From NCBI GenBank assembly GCA_903940375.1, contig CAJAKT010000612.1, positions 1 through 6,203 on the forward strand: 6,203 bases of DNA, written 5' to 3'. The stretch comes from an uncultured bacterium (GTDB taxonomy: Bacteria; Actinomycetota; Actinomycetes; S36-B12). Of the stretch, positions 1 through 5,626 are shown in pieces (positions within the stretch are counted from its first letter, which is position 1; the number at the start of each line of letters is the position of its first letter). Both the position numbers and the translations under genes were made by a program. The notes under the pieces are model-generated. The model ran no database searches and was not told where the DNA came from. It saw only the letters and a program-made list of their open reading frames with translations.

Positions 1-285
1 GAGGACGGGGGTGTAGCCATGTTGAGCCAGCAGCGTCTCCATGACCTGCGCGAATGCCGGGAAGATCGGGTTCTCGAGTTCGGGGACAACGAGGCCCACC
101 AGGCCCGATCGGCCCCGGAGGCGGATCGGCCGCTCGTACCCGAGCACGTCGAGGGCTGTCAGGACTGCCTGACGGGTGGCCGGCGAGACTCCGGGACGGT
201 CATTGAGGACTCGAGACACGGTCGCCTCGGAAACCCCCGCCTGTTCGGCGATGTCAGACAGCCTCGCGCGTGGGTTCTCGCTCAC
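1..285 (-). CDS. LacI-family transcriptional regulator, N-terminal part (runs off the left edge)
   Basis: This is the first 95 codons of a DNA-binding repressor of the LacI/GalR family, which normally binds palindromic operators and is released by a small ligand, usually a sugar. Reading from a GTG at 285-283, residues 8-28 form the family helix-turn-helix (RLSDIAEQAGVSEATVSRVLN). Residues 29-47 continue the headpiece with PGVSPATRQAVL. The first strand of the periplasmic-binding-protein-like core appears near residues 61-70 (GLVGLVVPEL), followed by ENPIF and a helix. The linker between LGY (48-50) and GLVV is only 13 residues and lacks the usual A-R-x-L hinge-helix pattern, so it looks shortened. 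The ligand-binding domain lies outside the window, so the effector cannot be named. The GTG is preferred because the helix-turn-helix starts at the normal distance from it and a -10-like box lies six bases upstream. Divergent from the DUF4032 gene. The family call is secure; the regulated genes are unknown. Confidence 0.93.
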   Translation of the reverse strand, partial: MSENPRARLSDIAEQAGVSEATVSRVLNDRPGVSPATRQAVLTALDVLGYERPIRLRGRSGLVGLVVPELENPIFPAFAQVMETLLAQHGYTPVL

Positions 286-291
286 GCCGTC

Positions 292-297
292 AGCCTA
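292..297 (-). promoter_or_regulatory. Candidate -10 box of the LacI-type gene, leaderless arrangement
   Basis: On the minus strand the hexamer TAGGCT matches the actinobacterial -10 pattern TANNNT. It is followed by six bases (GACGGC) and then the GTG start at 285, which would put the transcription start on or next to the start codon. No Shine-Dalgarno sequence lies between. No convincing -35 was seen. The plus-strand neighbour has a weaker overlapping candidate, TATGGC at 296-301. Inferred from pattern only. Confidence 0.4.
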
Positions 298-334
298 TGG
301 CCCACGCGCACGGCTGCCATGAAAGGCTGCGACT

Positions 335-1603
335 GTGCGACTCACCGGCAGCCTCAGCGAGCCCGAGCTCGCGTTCCTGCCGTGGGCTGCCCCGCTGGAG
401 GAGTGGCCCGACGACCTCGTCGTGGCGCTGCCCCGCGGAATCTCCCGCCACATCGTGCGCTTCGTCCGCCTCAACGGTGTCGTCTACGCCGTCAAGGAGG
501 TGGAGGAGCACTACGCGGTGCGCGAGTACGAACTGCTCTTCGACCTCGTACGCCGCGGCCTGCCGACCGTCGAGCCGGTCGGCATCGTGCTCGATCGAGT
601 GGCCGAGGATGGCGAGCCCCTGCCGGCGGGCCTCATCACGCGGCATCTGGAGTTCTCGCTCCCCTACCGCGCCCTGTTCTCATCGAGCCTTCGGCTGGAG
701 ACCGCGAACCGCCTCCTCGACGCATTGACGGTGCTGCTCGTCCAGCTGCATCTCGCAGGGTTCTCGTGGAATGACTGCTCACTGTCGAACACGCTGTTCC
801 GACGCGATGCCGGTGCCTTCGCCGCCTACCTCGTCGACGCGGAGACCGGTGAGATCCATCCGACGCTGTCCGCGGGGCAGCGGATGTACGACCTCGAGAC
901 CGCCGCCACCAATGTGGCGGGCGAGCTCATGGATCTGCAGGCCGGTGACCGCCTCCACGAGGGCATCGATCCGATCGCCACGGGCGTCAGCCTCCGCACG
1001 CGCTACGACAGCCTGTGGGAGGAGATCACCGGTCCGCTCGTCATCTCACGGCAGGACCGCTACCCACTCGAGGCTCGGGTCCGTCGACTCAACGGGCTCG
1101 GATTCGACGTTGCCGAGCTGCAGGTGAGCACGCAGGAGGACGGCGAGCACATCACCGTCACCCCGAAGGTCGTCGACGCTGGCCACCACTCGCGCCGGCT
1201 CATGCAGTTGACCGGACTCGATGTCGAGGAGAACCAGGCACAGCGGCTGCTCAACGATCTCGACTCCTACCGCGTCAAGATCGGCGTCGGCCGCGAGGAC
1301 GAGGAGATCGCCGCTCACCGGTGGGTGACGGAGCGTTTCGAGCGCGTCATGTCGGATGTCCCGCCACAACTGCGAGGCAAGCTCGAGCCTGCGCAGATCT
1401 TCCACGAGGTGCTCGAGCATCGATGGTTCATGTCCGAGCGCGCCGGTGCGAGCGTTGCCTTCGGAGATGCCATCACCGACTACATCACCACGATCCTGTC
1501 GGCCAAGCCGGATGAGCAGGCGGTCCTCGGCGCACGTGCCGGCCTGCCGAGCGACGACACCGCAGCACTACGCATCACACTTCCCCCGGAGGAGTACGCA
1601 TGA
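335..1603 (+). CDS. DUF4032 protein with kinase-like N-terminal domain
   Basis: A 422-residue cytoplasmic protein with no signal peptide or membrane segment, of the length I expect for DUF4032 proteins. The N-terminal half has the landmarks of a protein-kinase/Kdo-kinase-like fold. YAVKE supplies a candidate ATP-binding Lys54. REYELL has a candidate helix-C Glu (64 or 66). WNDCSLSNTLF (145-155) resembles a catalytic loop, with Asp147 and Asn152. LVDAETGE (166-173) resembles a DFG-type metal-binding segment, with Asp168. The C-terminal half, roughly residues 210-400, fits DUF4032, with PPQLRGKLEP and IFHEVLEHRWFMSE as recognisable conserved stretches. Its substrate is unknown; it could be an active small-molecule or protein kinase or an inactive fold. 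The start is GTG 335, preceded by an AAAGG ribosome-binding-like site at 322-326; the ATG at 319 is out of frame. The stop overlaps the antiporter start (ATGA), so the two are probably cotranscribed and translationally coupled. Family assignment is from memory of the family, not a search. Confidence 0.88.
   Translation: MRLTGSLSEPELAFLPWAAPLEEWPDDLVVALPRGISRHIVRFVRLNGVVYAVKEVEEHYAVREYELLFDLVRRGLPTVEPVGIVLDRVAEDGEPLPAGLITRHLEFSLPYRALFSSSLRLETANRLLDALTVLLVQLHLAGFSWNDCSLSNTLFRRDAGAFAAYLVDAETGEIHPTLSAGQRMYDLETAATNVAGELMDLQAGDRLHEGIDPIATGVSLRTRYDSLWEEITGPLVISRQDRYPLEARVRRLNGLGFDVAELQVSTQEDGEHITVTPKVVDAGHHSRRLMQLTGLDVEENQAQRLLNDLDSYRVKIGVGREDEEIAAHRWVTERFERVMSDVPPQLRGKLEPAQIFHEVLEHRWFMSERAGASVAFGDAITDYITTILSAKPDEQAVLGARAGLPSDDTAALRITLPPEEYA
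1588..1603 (+). promoter_or_regulatory. Ribosome-binding site and ATGA stop/start overlap
   Basis: GGAGGAG at 1588-1594, inside the last codons of the DUF4032 gene, is a strong Shine-Dalgarno sequence about six bases before ATG 1600-1602. The upstream stop TGA (1601-1603) shares bases with that ATG. This fixes the antiporter start and supports translational coupling of the two genes. Confidence 0.85.
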
Positions 1604-2790
1604 GCGAGGAGTTCGCGTCACTCGTCGTCATCGCAGCGATCGCGGCCGCCGCACCGTTGGTCGTCGGCCTGCTGCGCATCCGGGTGGCCGAGGTTGTCCT
1701 GCTGCTGTTCGGCGGCGTGCTGTTCGGTCCGTCCCTGCTGGGCTGGATCAACGTCGACGACTCCATCAGCCTGCTGTCCGAGCTCGGTCTTGGCATGCTC
1801 TTCTTCGTCGCCGGCATGGAGCTCGAGCCCAGGGCCGTTCGCGGCATCAGCGGCCGCCTCGCTGCAACCGGCTGGGGTGTGTCGCTTGCGCTGGCGGCCG
1901 CGTTCGCCTTCGTCCTGACCGTCACCGGTGTCATCTCCGACACTCTCGGTGTCGCCATCGCCCTCACCTCCACCGCCCTCGGCACGCTCCTGCCGGTGCT
2001 GCGGGACAGCAAGGAGCTGAACACGCCGTTCGGGACTCTGTTCATGGGCGCAGGTGCCTGGGGCGAGTTCGGGCCGATCATCGCGATCTCACTGCTGCTC
2101 GGCTCCGAGTCGAAGTTCGTCGCGATCATCACGCTGGTGGCGTTCGGCCTCGTCGCGGTCATCGTCGCCGTCCTGCCCACGAAACTGGCTAGCGAGCGGG
2201 TTCGCACCCTGCTGGAGGCGGGGCATCACACCAGTTCGCAGACGGCGGTCCGGTTCACGATGCTCCTGCTGATCGTGCTCCTGGCCGTCGCCGGTTCCTT
2301 CGGGCTTGACGTTGTCCTCGGCGCATTCGTGGCCGGCATCATCGCCCGCCGACTCGCACCGCCGTCAGCCGAGTCACAGTTGACTGTGCGCGTCGAGGCC
2401 ATCGCCTTCGGGTTCTTCATCCCGCTGTTCTTCATCGTGTCGGGTGCCAATCTCGACATCGAGTCGATAATCGAGAACCCGGCCCGCCTGGTGATCTTCT
2501 TCATCCTGCTGCTCGTCGTGCGTGGGCTCCCGCAGTTCCTGCTCTACCGTCACGAGATTCCCGATGGCCGTCAGCGAGCGCGGTTCTCGCTGCTCGTAGC
2601 GACCGGCCTGCCGATCATCGTCGCCGTCACGACGCTCGAGGTCGACGGAGGCATCATGCAGCCGGAGAATGCGGCCGCGCTCGTTGGCGCAGGCGCGCTC
2701 TCGGTACTTGTGTTCCCGCTCGTCGGCGGCGCACTGGTGCGCCGCCAGAAGACGGCAAACCCTCAGGAACGGGCCGAGAACACCGCCTGA
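1600..2790 (+). CDS. CPA2-family cation:proton antiporter, membrane domain only
   Basis: A 396-residue integral membrane protein with about 12-13 hydrophobic segments, of the Na+/H+ exchanger fold (monovalent cation:proton antiporter-2, KefB/KefC-like). Such proteins exchange Na+ or K+ for H+ across the cytoplasmic membrane. Recognisable family stretches are LLLFGGVLFGPSLLG (34-48), LGMLFFVAGMELEP (64-77), ALTSTALGTLLPVLRD (121-136), GLDVVLGAFVAGIIARR (235-251) and GFFIPLFFIVSGANLDI (271-287). The Asp in GLDVVLGAF (Asp237) is a polar residue inside a transmembrane segment and a candidate ion-coupling site. The protein ends shortly after the last membrane segment, at about residue 381, with a short charged tail. 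It lacks the C-terminal TrkA-N/RCK nucleotide-binding domain of KefB/KefC, so gating must come from another protein or be absent. It is coupled to the upstream kinase-like gene by an ATGA overlap. Its last 28 bases overlap rlmB tail to tail. The ion specificity cannot be read from the sequence. Confidence 0.92.
   Translation: MSEEFASLVVIAAIAAAAPLVVGLLRIRVAEVVLLLFGGVLFGPSLLGWINVDDSISLLSELGLGMLFFVAGMELEPRAVRGISGRLAATGWGVSLALAAAFAFVLTVTGVISDTLGVAIALTSTALGTLLPVLRDSKELNTPFGTLFMGAGAWGEFGPIIAISLLLGSESKFVAIITLVAFGLVAVIVAVLPTKLASERVRTLLEAGHHTSSQTAVRFTMLLLIVLLAVAGSFGLDVVLGAFVAGIIARRLAPPSAESQLTVRVEAIAFGFFIPLFFIVSGANLDIESIIENPARLVIFFILLLVVRGLPQFLLYRHEIPDGRQRARFSLLVATGLPIIVAVTTLEVDGGIMQPENAAALVGAGALSVLVFPLVGGALVRRQKTANPQERAENTA
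2725..2746 (-). terminator. Perfect 10-bp inverted repeat; candidate terminator of cysS-rlmB
   Basis: GGCGGCGCAC (2725-2734) and GTGCGCCGCC (2737-2746) are exact reverse complements separated by TG, giving a very stable GC-rich hairpin (nine pairs with a four-base loop). It lies inside the antiporter reading frame, 16 bases beyond the rlmB stop on the minus strand. That is the expected position for a terminator, and none other is seen nearby. No U-run follows on the minus strand, so it is not a classical intrinsic terminator; U-less hairpins are reported in Actinomycetota. The repeat codes for Gly-Gly-Ala-Leu-Val-Arg-Arg in the antiporter, so a chance product of GC-rich codons is possible. 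Confidence 0.45.
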
Positions 2791-3713
2791 AGGACGATGC
2801 TGGCGGCAACGGATGCATTCAGCGACTCGACGCCACCAGCCATCGGGATGCCCACGCGCCAGTCGCATGTCTGACCGACCAGACGCGACAGGCCGGCACC
2901 CTCTGCACCGATGACGATAACGAGTGGCTCGGTCATCACGTTTGCCGCCAGTTCACCAAGAGTGACATCAGCATTGGCAGCCAGACCGATCACCGTGAAG
3001 CCGGCCTTCTGCAGCGTCTCGAGTGACCGCGTCATATTGGTGACCTGGGCAACCGGCACGCGGGCCAGTGCGCCAGCCGACGTCTTCCATGCAGATGCCG
3101 TGACACCGACGGAGCGACGCGTCGGCACGATGATGCCGTCGGCTCCGAACGCTGCAGCGGACCGCGCGATGGCACCGAGGTTGCGTGGATCGGTGACGCC
3201 GTCGAGAGCAACGATCAAAGTGCCGGTCTCGAGGTCGCGCGCATCGGAGTAGACGTAGTCGGGGACGGTGAGGACGAGTCCCTGGTGAACACCGCCCTCT
3301 GTCATGCGATCGAGTTCGGTCTTGGCGATCTCCATGATCGGGATGTTCTTCGCGACGGCAATGCGCATCGCCTCGCGCCAGCGGTCGTCAGCGTCTGACT
3401 TCGTCTGGACGTAGAGCGCCGTCGCCGGGATGTCAGCGCGCAGCGCCTCGACGACCGGGTTGCGGCCCATCAGGATGCCGCTTGATGACCGACGAGGCTT
3501 GCCCGAGGAGCCGGTGCGTCGCGGCGTGGACTCGGCGCGCTTCTTGGCCGCACGCTCACGCCGGGCGGCGGGATGGTGCGGACGCTCCGTCGCCTTGGGC
3601 GTGGCCTTGCGACCCTCGAGCTTCGCGCGGCGCTGGCCGCCCGACCCGACGGTCGCGCCCTTCTTCGTGCCTTCGTTGCGCATCGCTCCGCGCCGCTGCG
3701 AGTTCCCTGCCAT
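2763..3713 (-). CDS. rlmB: 23S rRNA (guanosine-2'-O-)-methyltransferase RlmB, SpoU/TrmH family
   Basis: A 316-residue SPOUT-class methyltransferase that uses S-adenosylmethionine to 2'-O-methylate a guanosine in 23S rRNA (G2251 in E. coli numbering, in the peptidyl-transferase P loop). Residues 1-76 are a basic, Arg/Lys/Ser-rich and probably disordered extension starting MAGNSQRRG, as in actinobacterial copies; E. coli RlmB lacks it. The short N-terminal substrate-binding domain begins at GILMGRNPVVEAL (79-91). The catalytic knot domain shows motif 1 DGVTDPRNLGAIARSA (171-186, with Asn178 and Arg184), motif 2 VIVIGAEGAGLS (265-276) and motif 3 IPMAGGVESLNASVAAS (289-305). All signature residues are present. 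The frame stays open a further 76 codons upstream inside cysS, but ATG 3713 is chosen because it follows a GGGAGGG ribosome-binding site and begins the conserved extension. It follows cysS by 14 bases, an obvious operon. Target-site specificity is by family; a related TrmH-like rRNA or tRNA target cannot be fully excluded. Confidence 0.95.
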   Translation of the reverse strand: MAGNSQRRGAMRNEGTKKGATVGSGGQRRAKLEGRKATPKATERPHHPAARRERAAKKRAESTPRRTGSSGKPRRSSSGILMGRNPVVEALRADIPATALYVQTKSDADDRWREAMRIAVAKNIPIMEIAKTELDRMTEGGVHQGLVLTVPDYVYSDARDLETGTLIVALDGVTDPRNLGAIARSAAAFGADGIIVPTRRSVGVTASAWKTSAGALARVPVAQVTNMTRSLETLQKAGFTVIGLAANADVTLGELAANVMTEPLVIVIGAEGAGLSRLVGQTCDWRVGIPMAGGVESLNASVAASIVLQAVFSARS

Positions 3714-3716
3714 GTT

Positions 3717-3723
3717 CCCTCCC
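3717..3723 (-). promoter_or_regulatory. Ribosome-binding site of rlmB
   Basis: On the minus strand GGGAGGG lies within the 14-base cysS-rlmB gap, three bases before ATG 3713. The spacing is short but the match is strong. It decides the rlmB start over the in-frame upstream extension that reads through cysS. Confidence 0.7.
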
Positions 3724-3727
3724 GGGA

Positions 3728-5137
3728 TCAGTCGTCCAGCGACCAGCGGACACCGTGGACGGTGTCCTCGACCCGGATGCCGATGCTGTCGAGGCCGTCG
3801 CGGATTGCATCCGCGGCGGCGAAGTCCTTGCGAGCCCGCGCGTCCTGCCGCTGCGCGAGCACCACCTGCACGAGCGCATCGATGACCTCTGTCTGCCGAC
3901 CGCTCGCATCGCTGGACGCCCCGGCCCACGGCTCGCACCACGGGTTCAGGCCCAGGACGTCGAGCATGGCCAGCACGGCGTCGAACGCGTTGGTCACCGC
4001 GACAAGATCCTGTGCAGTCAGGGCCGCATTGCCGGCGCGCACGTGCTCATGCACAACAGCGAGTGCCTGCGGCACGGCGATGTCGTCGTCCATCGCCGCA
4101 TCGAATGCGGCTGGCCGCGAACCAGGCCGAACGATGGGCACACCGCTGACGCCCATCGACTCGCGTGCGCGGTCGAGGAAGCCCTCGATGCGCCGATAGC
4201 CCTGGCCAGCATCCGCAACGGACGCGTCCGAGTACTCGAGCATGGACCGGTAGTGCGAGCCTGCAAGGTAGTAGCGAAGCTCGACGGGTCGCACGCGCTG
4301 GACGACCTCGTCGACGAGAAGTGAATTGCCGAGCGACTTGCTCATCTTCTCGCCGGATGTCGTGACCCATGCATTGTGCAGCCAGTAGTTGGCGAAGCCA
4401 TCGCCAGCAGCAACGGACTGCGCGATCTCGTTCTCGTGATGCGGGAACACCAGGTCCAGACCGCCACCGTGAATGTCGAAGGCCGGACCGAGGTACTTGG
4501 CCGCCATCGCTGAGCACTCGACGTGCCAGCCGGGACGGCCCGGGCCCCAGGGGGTGTCCCAGAACGGCTCGCCCGGCTTCGCCGACTTCCACATCGCGAA
4601 GTCGCGCGGATCGCGCTTGGCCAGTGCCTCGGAATCCGACGCGGCCAGCATGTCGTCGATGCGCTGCCCGCTCAGCGACCCGTAGGCGTCCAAAGACCGA
4701 ACATCGAAGTAGACGTCGCCGCCCGCCGCGTAGCCGTGGTCGAGGTCGATGAGGCGCTGCATCAGCGCGATCATCTCCGGGATGTGGCCGGTCGCGCGGG
4801 GCTCGTAGGTGGGCGGCAGGCAGCCGAGGACCTCGTAGGCGCGGTTGAATGCCCGCTCATTGCGCATCGCCACGACCCAGTACGGCACATCCTCGTGCCC
4901 CGCGTTGTGGATGATCTTGTCGTCGATATCGGTCACATTGCGCACGAAGGTGACGTCATAGCCCTTGGCGGTCAGCCAGCGCCGGATGACGTCGAACGCA
5001 ACCCCGCTGCGGATGTGTCCGACATGCGGAGGAGCCTGCACCGTGGCCCCGCACAGGTAGATACCCGCCTTGCCGGCTTCGATGGGGACGAAGTCGCGGA
5101 CAGAGCGCGTCAGGGTGTCGTAGAAACGGAGAGCCAC
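3728..5137 (-). CDS. cysS: Cysteinyl-tRNA synthetase
   Basis: A 469-residue class I aminoacyl-tRNA synthetase that attaches cysteine to tRNA-Cys using ATP, in the cytoplasm. Length is normal for bacterial CysS. The catalytic core holds IYLCGATVQAPPHVGHIRSG (26-45) with the HIGH-type motif as HVGH (38-41), NVTDIDDKI (67-75), and the KMSKS loop GEKMSKSLGNSLL (262-274). The four zinc ligands that select cysteine are in place: Cys29, Cys208 (HVECSA), His233 and Glu237 (FPHHENEIAQ). The C-terminal part, from about residue 310, is the helical DALR-type and anticodon-recognition region, ending GIRVEDTVHGVRWSLDD. The related mycothiol enzyme MshC is excluded by the full C-terminal domain and the CysS-type N-terminus. 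The start is GTG 5137 at the expected distance from the first conserved block; no Shine-Dalgarno lies upstream and a -10-like box sits six bases away. First gene of the cysS-rlmB operon. In many Actinomycetota ispD/ispF precede cysS; here a divergent PH-domain gene does. Confidence 0.98.
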   Translation of the reverse strand: MALRFYDTLTRSVRDFVPIEAGKAGIYLCGATVQAPPHVGHIRSGVAFDVIRRWLTAKGYDVTFVRNVTDIDDKIIHNAGHEDVPYWVVAMRNERAFNRAYEVLGCLPPTYEPRATGHIPEMIALMQRLIDLDHGYAAGGDVYFDVRSLDAYGSLSGQRIDDMLAASDSEALAKRDPRDFAMWKSAKPGEPFWDTPWGPGRPGWHVECSAMAAKYLGPAFDIHGGGLDLVFPHHENEIAQSVAAGDGFANYWLHNAWVTTSGEKMSKSLGNSLLVDEVVQRVRPVELRYYLAGSHYRSMLEYSDASVADAGQGYRRIEGFLDRARESMGVSGVPIVRPGSRPAAFDAAMDDDIAVPQALAVVHEHVRAGNAALTAQDLVAVTNAFDAVLAMLDVLGLNPWCEPWAGASSDASGRQTEVIDALVQVVLAQRQDARARKDFAAADAIRDGLDSIGIRVEDTVHGVRWSLDD

Positions 5138-5143
5138 GGGGGA

Positions 5144-5149
5144 ACAGTA
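5144..5149 (-). promoter_or_regulatory. Candidate -10 box of cysS, leaderless arrangement
   Basis: On the minus strand TACTGT fits TANNNT and is followed by six bases (TCCCCC) and then the GTG start. This is the same geometry as at the LacI-type gene. The absence of any purine-rich ribosome-binding site before the GTG supports a leaderless cysS transcript. No good -35 was found 16-18 bases upstream. Pattern-based inference. Confidence 0.4.
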
Positions 5150-5168
5150 CCGACCCCCAGGGGAGCCG

Positions 5169-5193
5169 CCCGCCAGCGATCAGGCTGGGCGGG
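5169..5193. repeat. GC-rich inverted repeat between divergent cysS and PH-domain genes
   Basis: CCCGCCAGC (5169-5177) and GCTGGGCGGG (5184-5193) pair over nine bases with a single bulged G, around the six-base loop GATCAG. It sits about 20 bases upstream of the cysS -10 candidate and about 24 bases upstream of the PH-gene -10 candidate. It would therefore be outside both proposed transcripts and could act as a protein-binding dyad. It could equally be chance in such GC-rich DNA. Confidence 0.4.
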
Positions 5194-5216
5194 ACTGGGG
5201 GATCCGTCCGGGCGCG

Positions 5217-5222
5217 TAGGCT
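5217..5222 (+). promoter_or_regulatory. Candidate -10 box of the PH-domain gene
   Basis: TAGGCT matches TANNNT and is identical to the hexamer proposed before the LacI-type gene. Transcription would start near 5229, leaving a leader of roughly 24 bases that contains the ribosome-binding stretch AAGGGGGAA (5242-5250) before ATG 5253. No clear -35 at the usual distance. Confidence 0.35.
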
Positions 5223-5252
5223 CGAACGACTTAGTCCACCCAAGGGGGAACG

Positions 5253-5626
5253 ATGATCGACTTCAAGAATCCGACATTCGTCAAGTTGGCAGAGGTCGAC
5301 AACGCGGTCGGCATGCAGATGGTGGGCGACTTCCTCATCGACGACGAGGACATCTTCTCTTCCTTCAAGGGATCTCGCGACATGGTCGTCTTCACCAGCA
5401 GGCGCGTGATCGCCGTCAATGTGCAGGGGATCAGCGGGAAGAAGCGCGACTACTCCTCGCTCCCCTACAGCAAGATCCAAGCTTCTCCGTCGAGACCGCC
5501 GGCACCTTCGATCGGGACGCCGAACTCGAGTTGTGGTTCAGCGGACTGGGCAAGGTCCGGTTCGAGTTCAACTCCCAGTTCGACGTGAAGAAGTTCAGCA
5601 AGTTCATTGGCCGGTACATCCTCTAG
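5253..5626 (+). pseudogene. Bacterial PH-domain protein (bPH_1 type), broken by a one-base frameshift
   Basis: The intact gene would encode a 124-residue cytoplasmic protein consisting of a single bacterial pleckstrin-homology domain (bPH_1, formerly DUF1696), a family of unknown function. Frame 1 starts at ATG 5253 behind an AAGGGGGAA site and gives MIDFKNPTFVKLAEVDN, VVFTSRRVIAVNVQGISGKK (residues 45-64) and SLPYSKIQ, ending at Q76 (5480). The family sequence then continues in the next frame from TTC 5483: FSVETAGTFDRDAELELWFS, then GLGKVRFEF, to GRYIL and stop TAG 5624-5626. Conserved members have IQAFSVE here, so the Ala codon GCN has lost one base (CAAGCTTC instead of CAAGCNTTC). Without correction the product is 111 residues (stop at 5588) with a nonsense tail replacing the last two strands and C-terminal helix of the PH fold. 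No classical slippery heptamer is present. Both halves are otherwise well conserved, so this is a very recent mutation or a sequencing error. Confidence 0.85.

Noticed and set aside
286..334. LacI-type operator palindrome in the divergent gap
   Set aside because: Only a CAGCC/GGCTG pair with a long spacer was found; no compact palindrome with a central CG typical of LacI-family operators.
19..774. Long plus-strand open frame over the left edge (251 codons)
   Set aside because: Its sequence is Arg/Pro/Ala-rich frame-shadow composition. It lies opposite the clear LacI helix-turn-helix gene and then overlaps the DUF4032 gene in another frame.
3714..3941. 76-codon upstream extension of RlmB
   Set aside because: It reads through the 3' end of cysS in another frame with shadow-type composition. 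The Shine-Dalgarno and conserved MAGNSQRRG start place the true start at 3713.
3728..5137. Mycothiol ligase MshC instead of CysS
   Set aside because: The N-terminus, the zinc site and the full C-terminal tRNA-recognition region match CysS, and rlmB follows directly.
5138..5252. T-box or other riboswitch controlling cysS
   Set aside because: The proposed cysS start leaves no leader, the gap is only 115 bases, and no T-box consensus or specifier stem was seen.
5470..5490. Programmed -1 frameshift in the PH-domain gene
   Set aside because: No X-XXY-YYZ slippery heptamer, downstream pseudoknot or internal Shine-Dalgarno is apparent. A lost base in the Ala codon explains the break more simply.
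4523..5626. Plus-strand open frame of 367 codons ending at the PH gene
   Set aside because: Only the last 47 codons (from 5483) are real, as the second half of the frameshifted PH-domain gene. The rest is antisense to cysS and crosses the promoter region.
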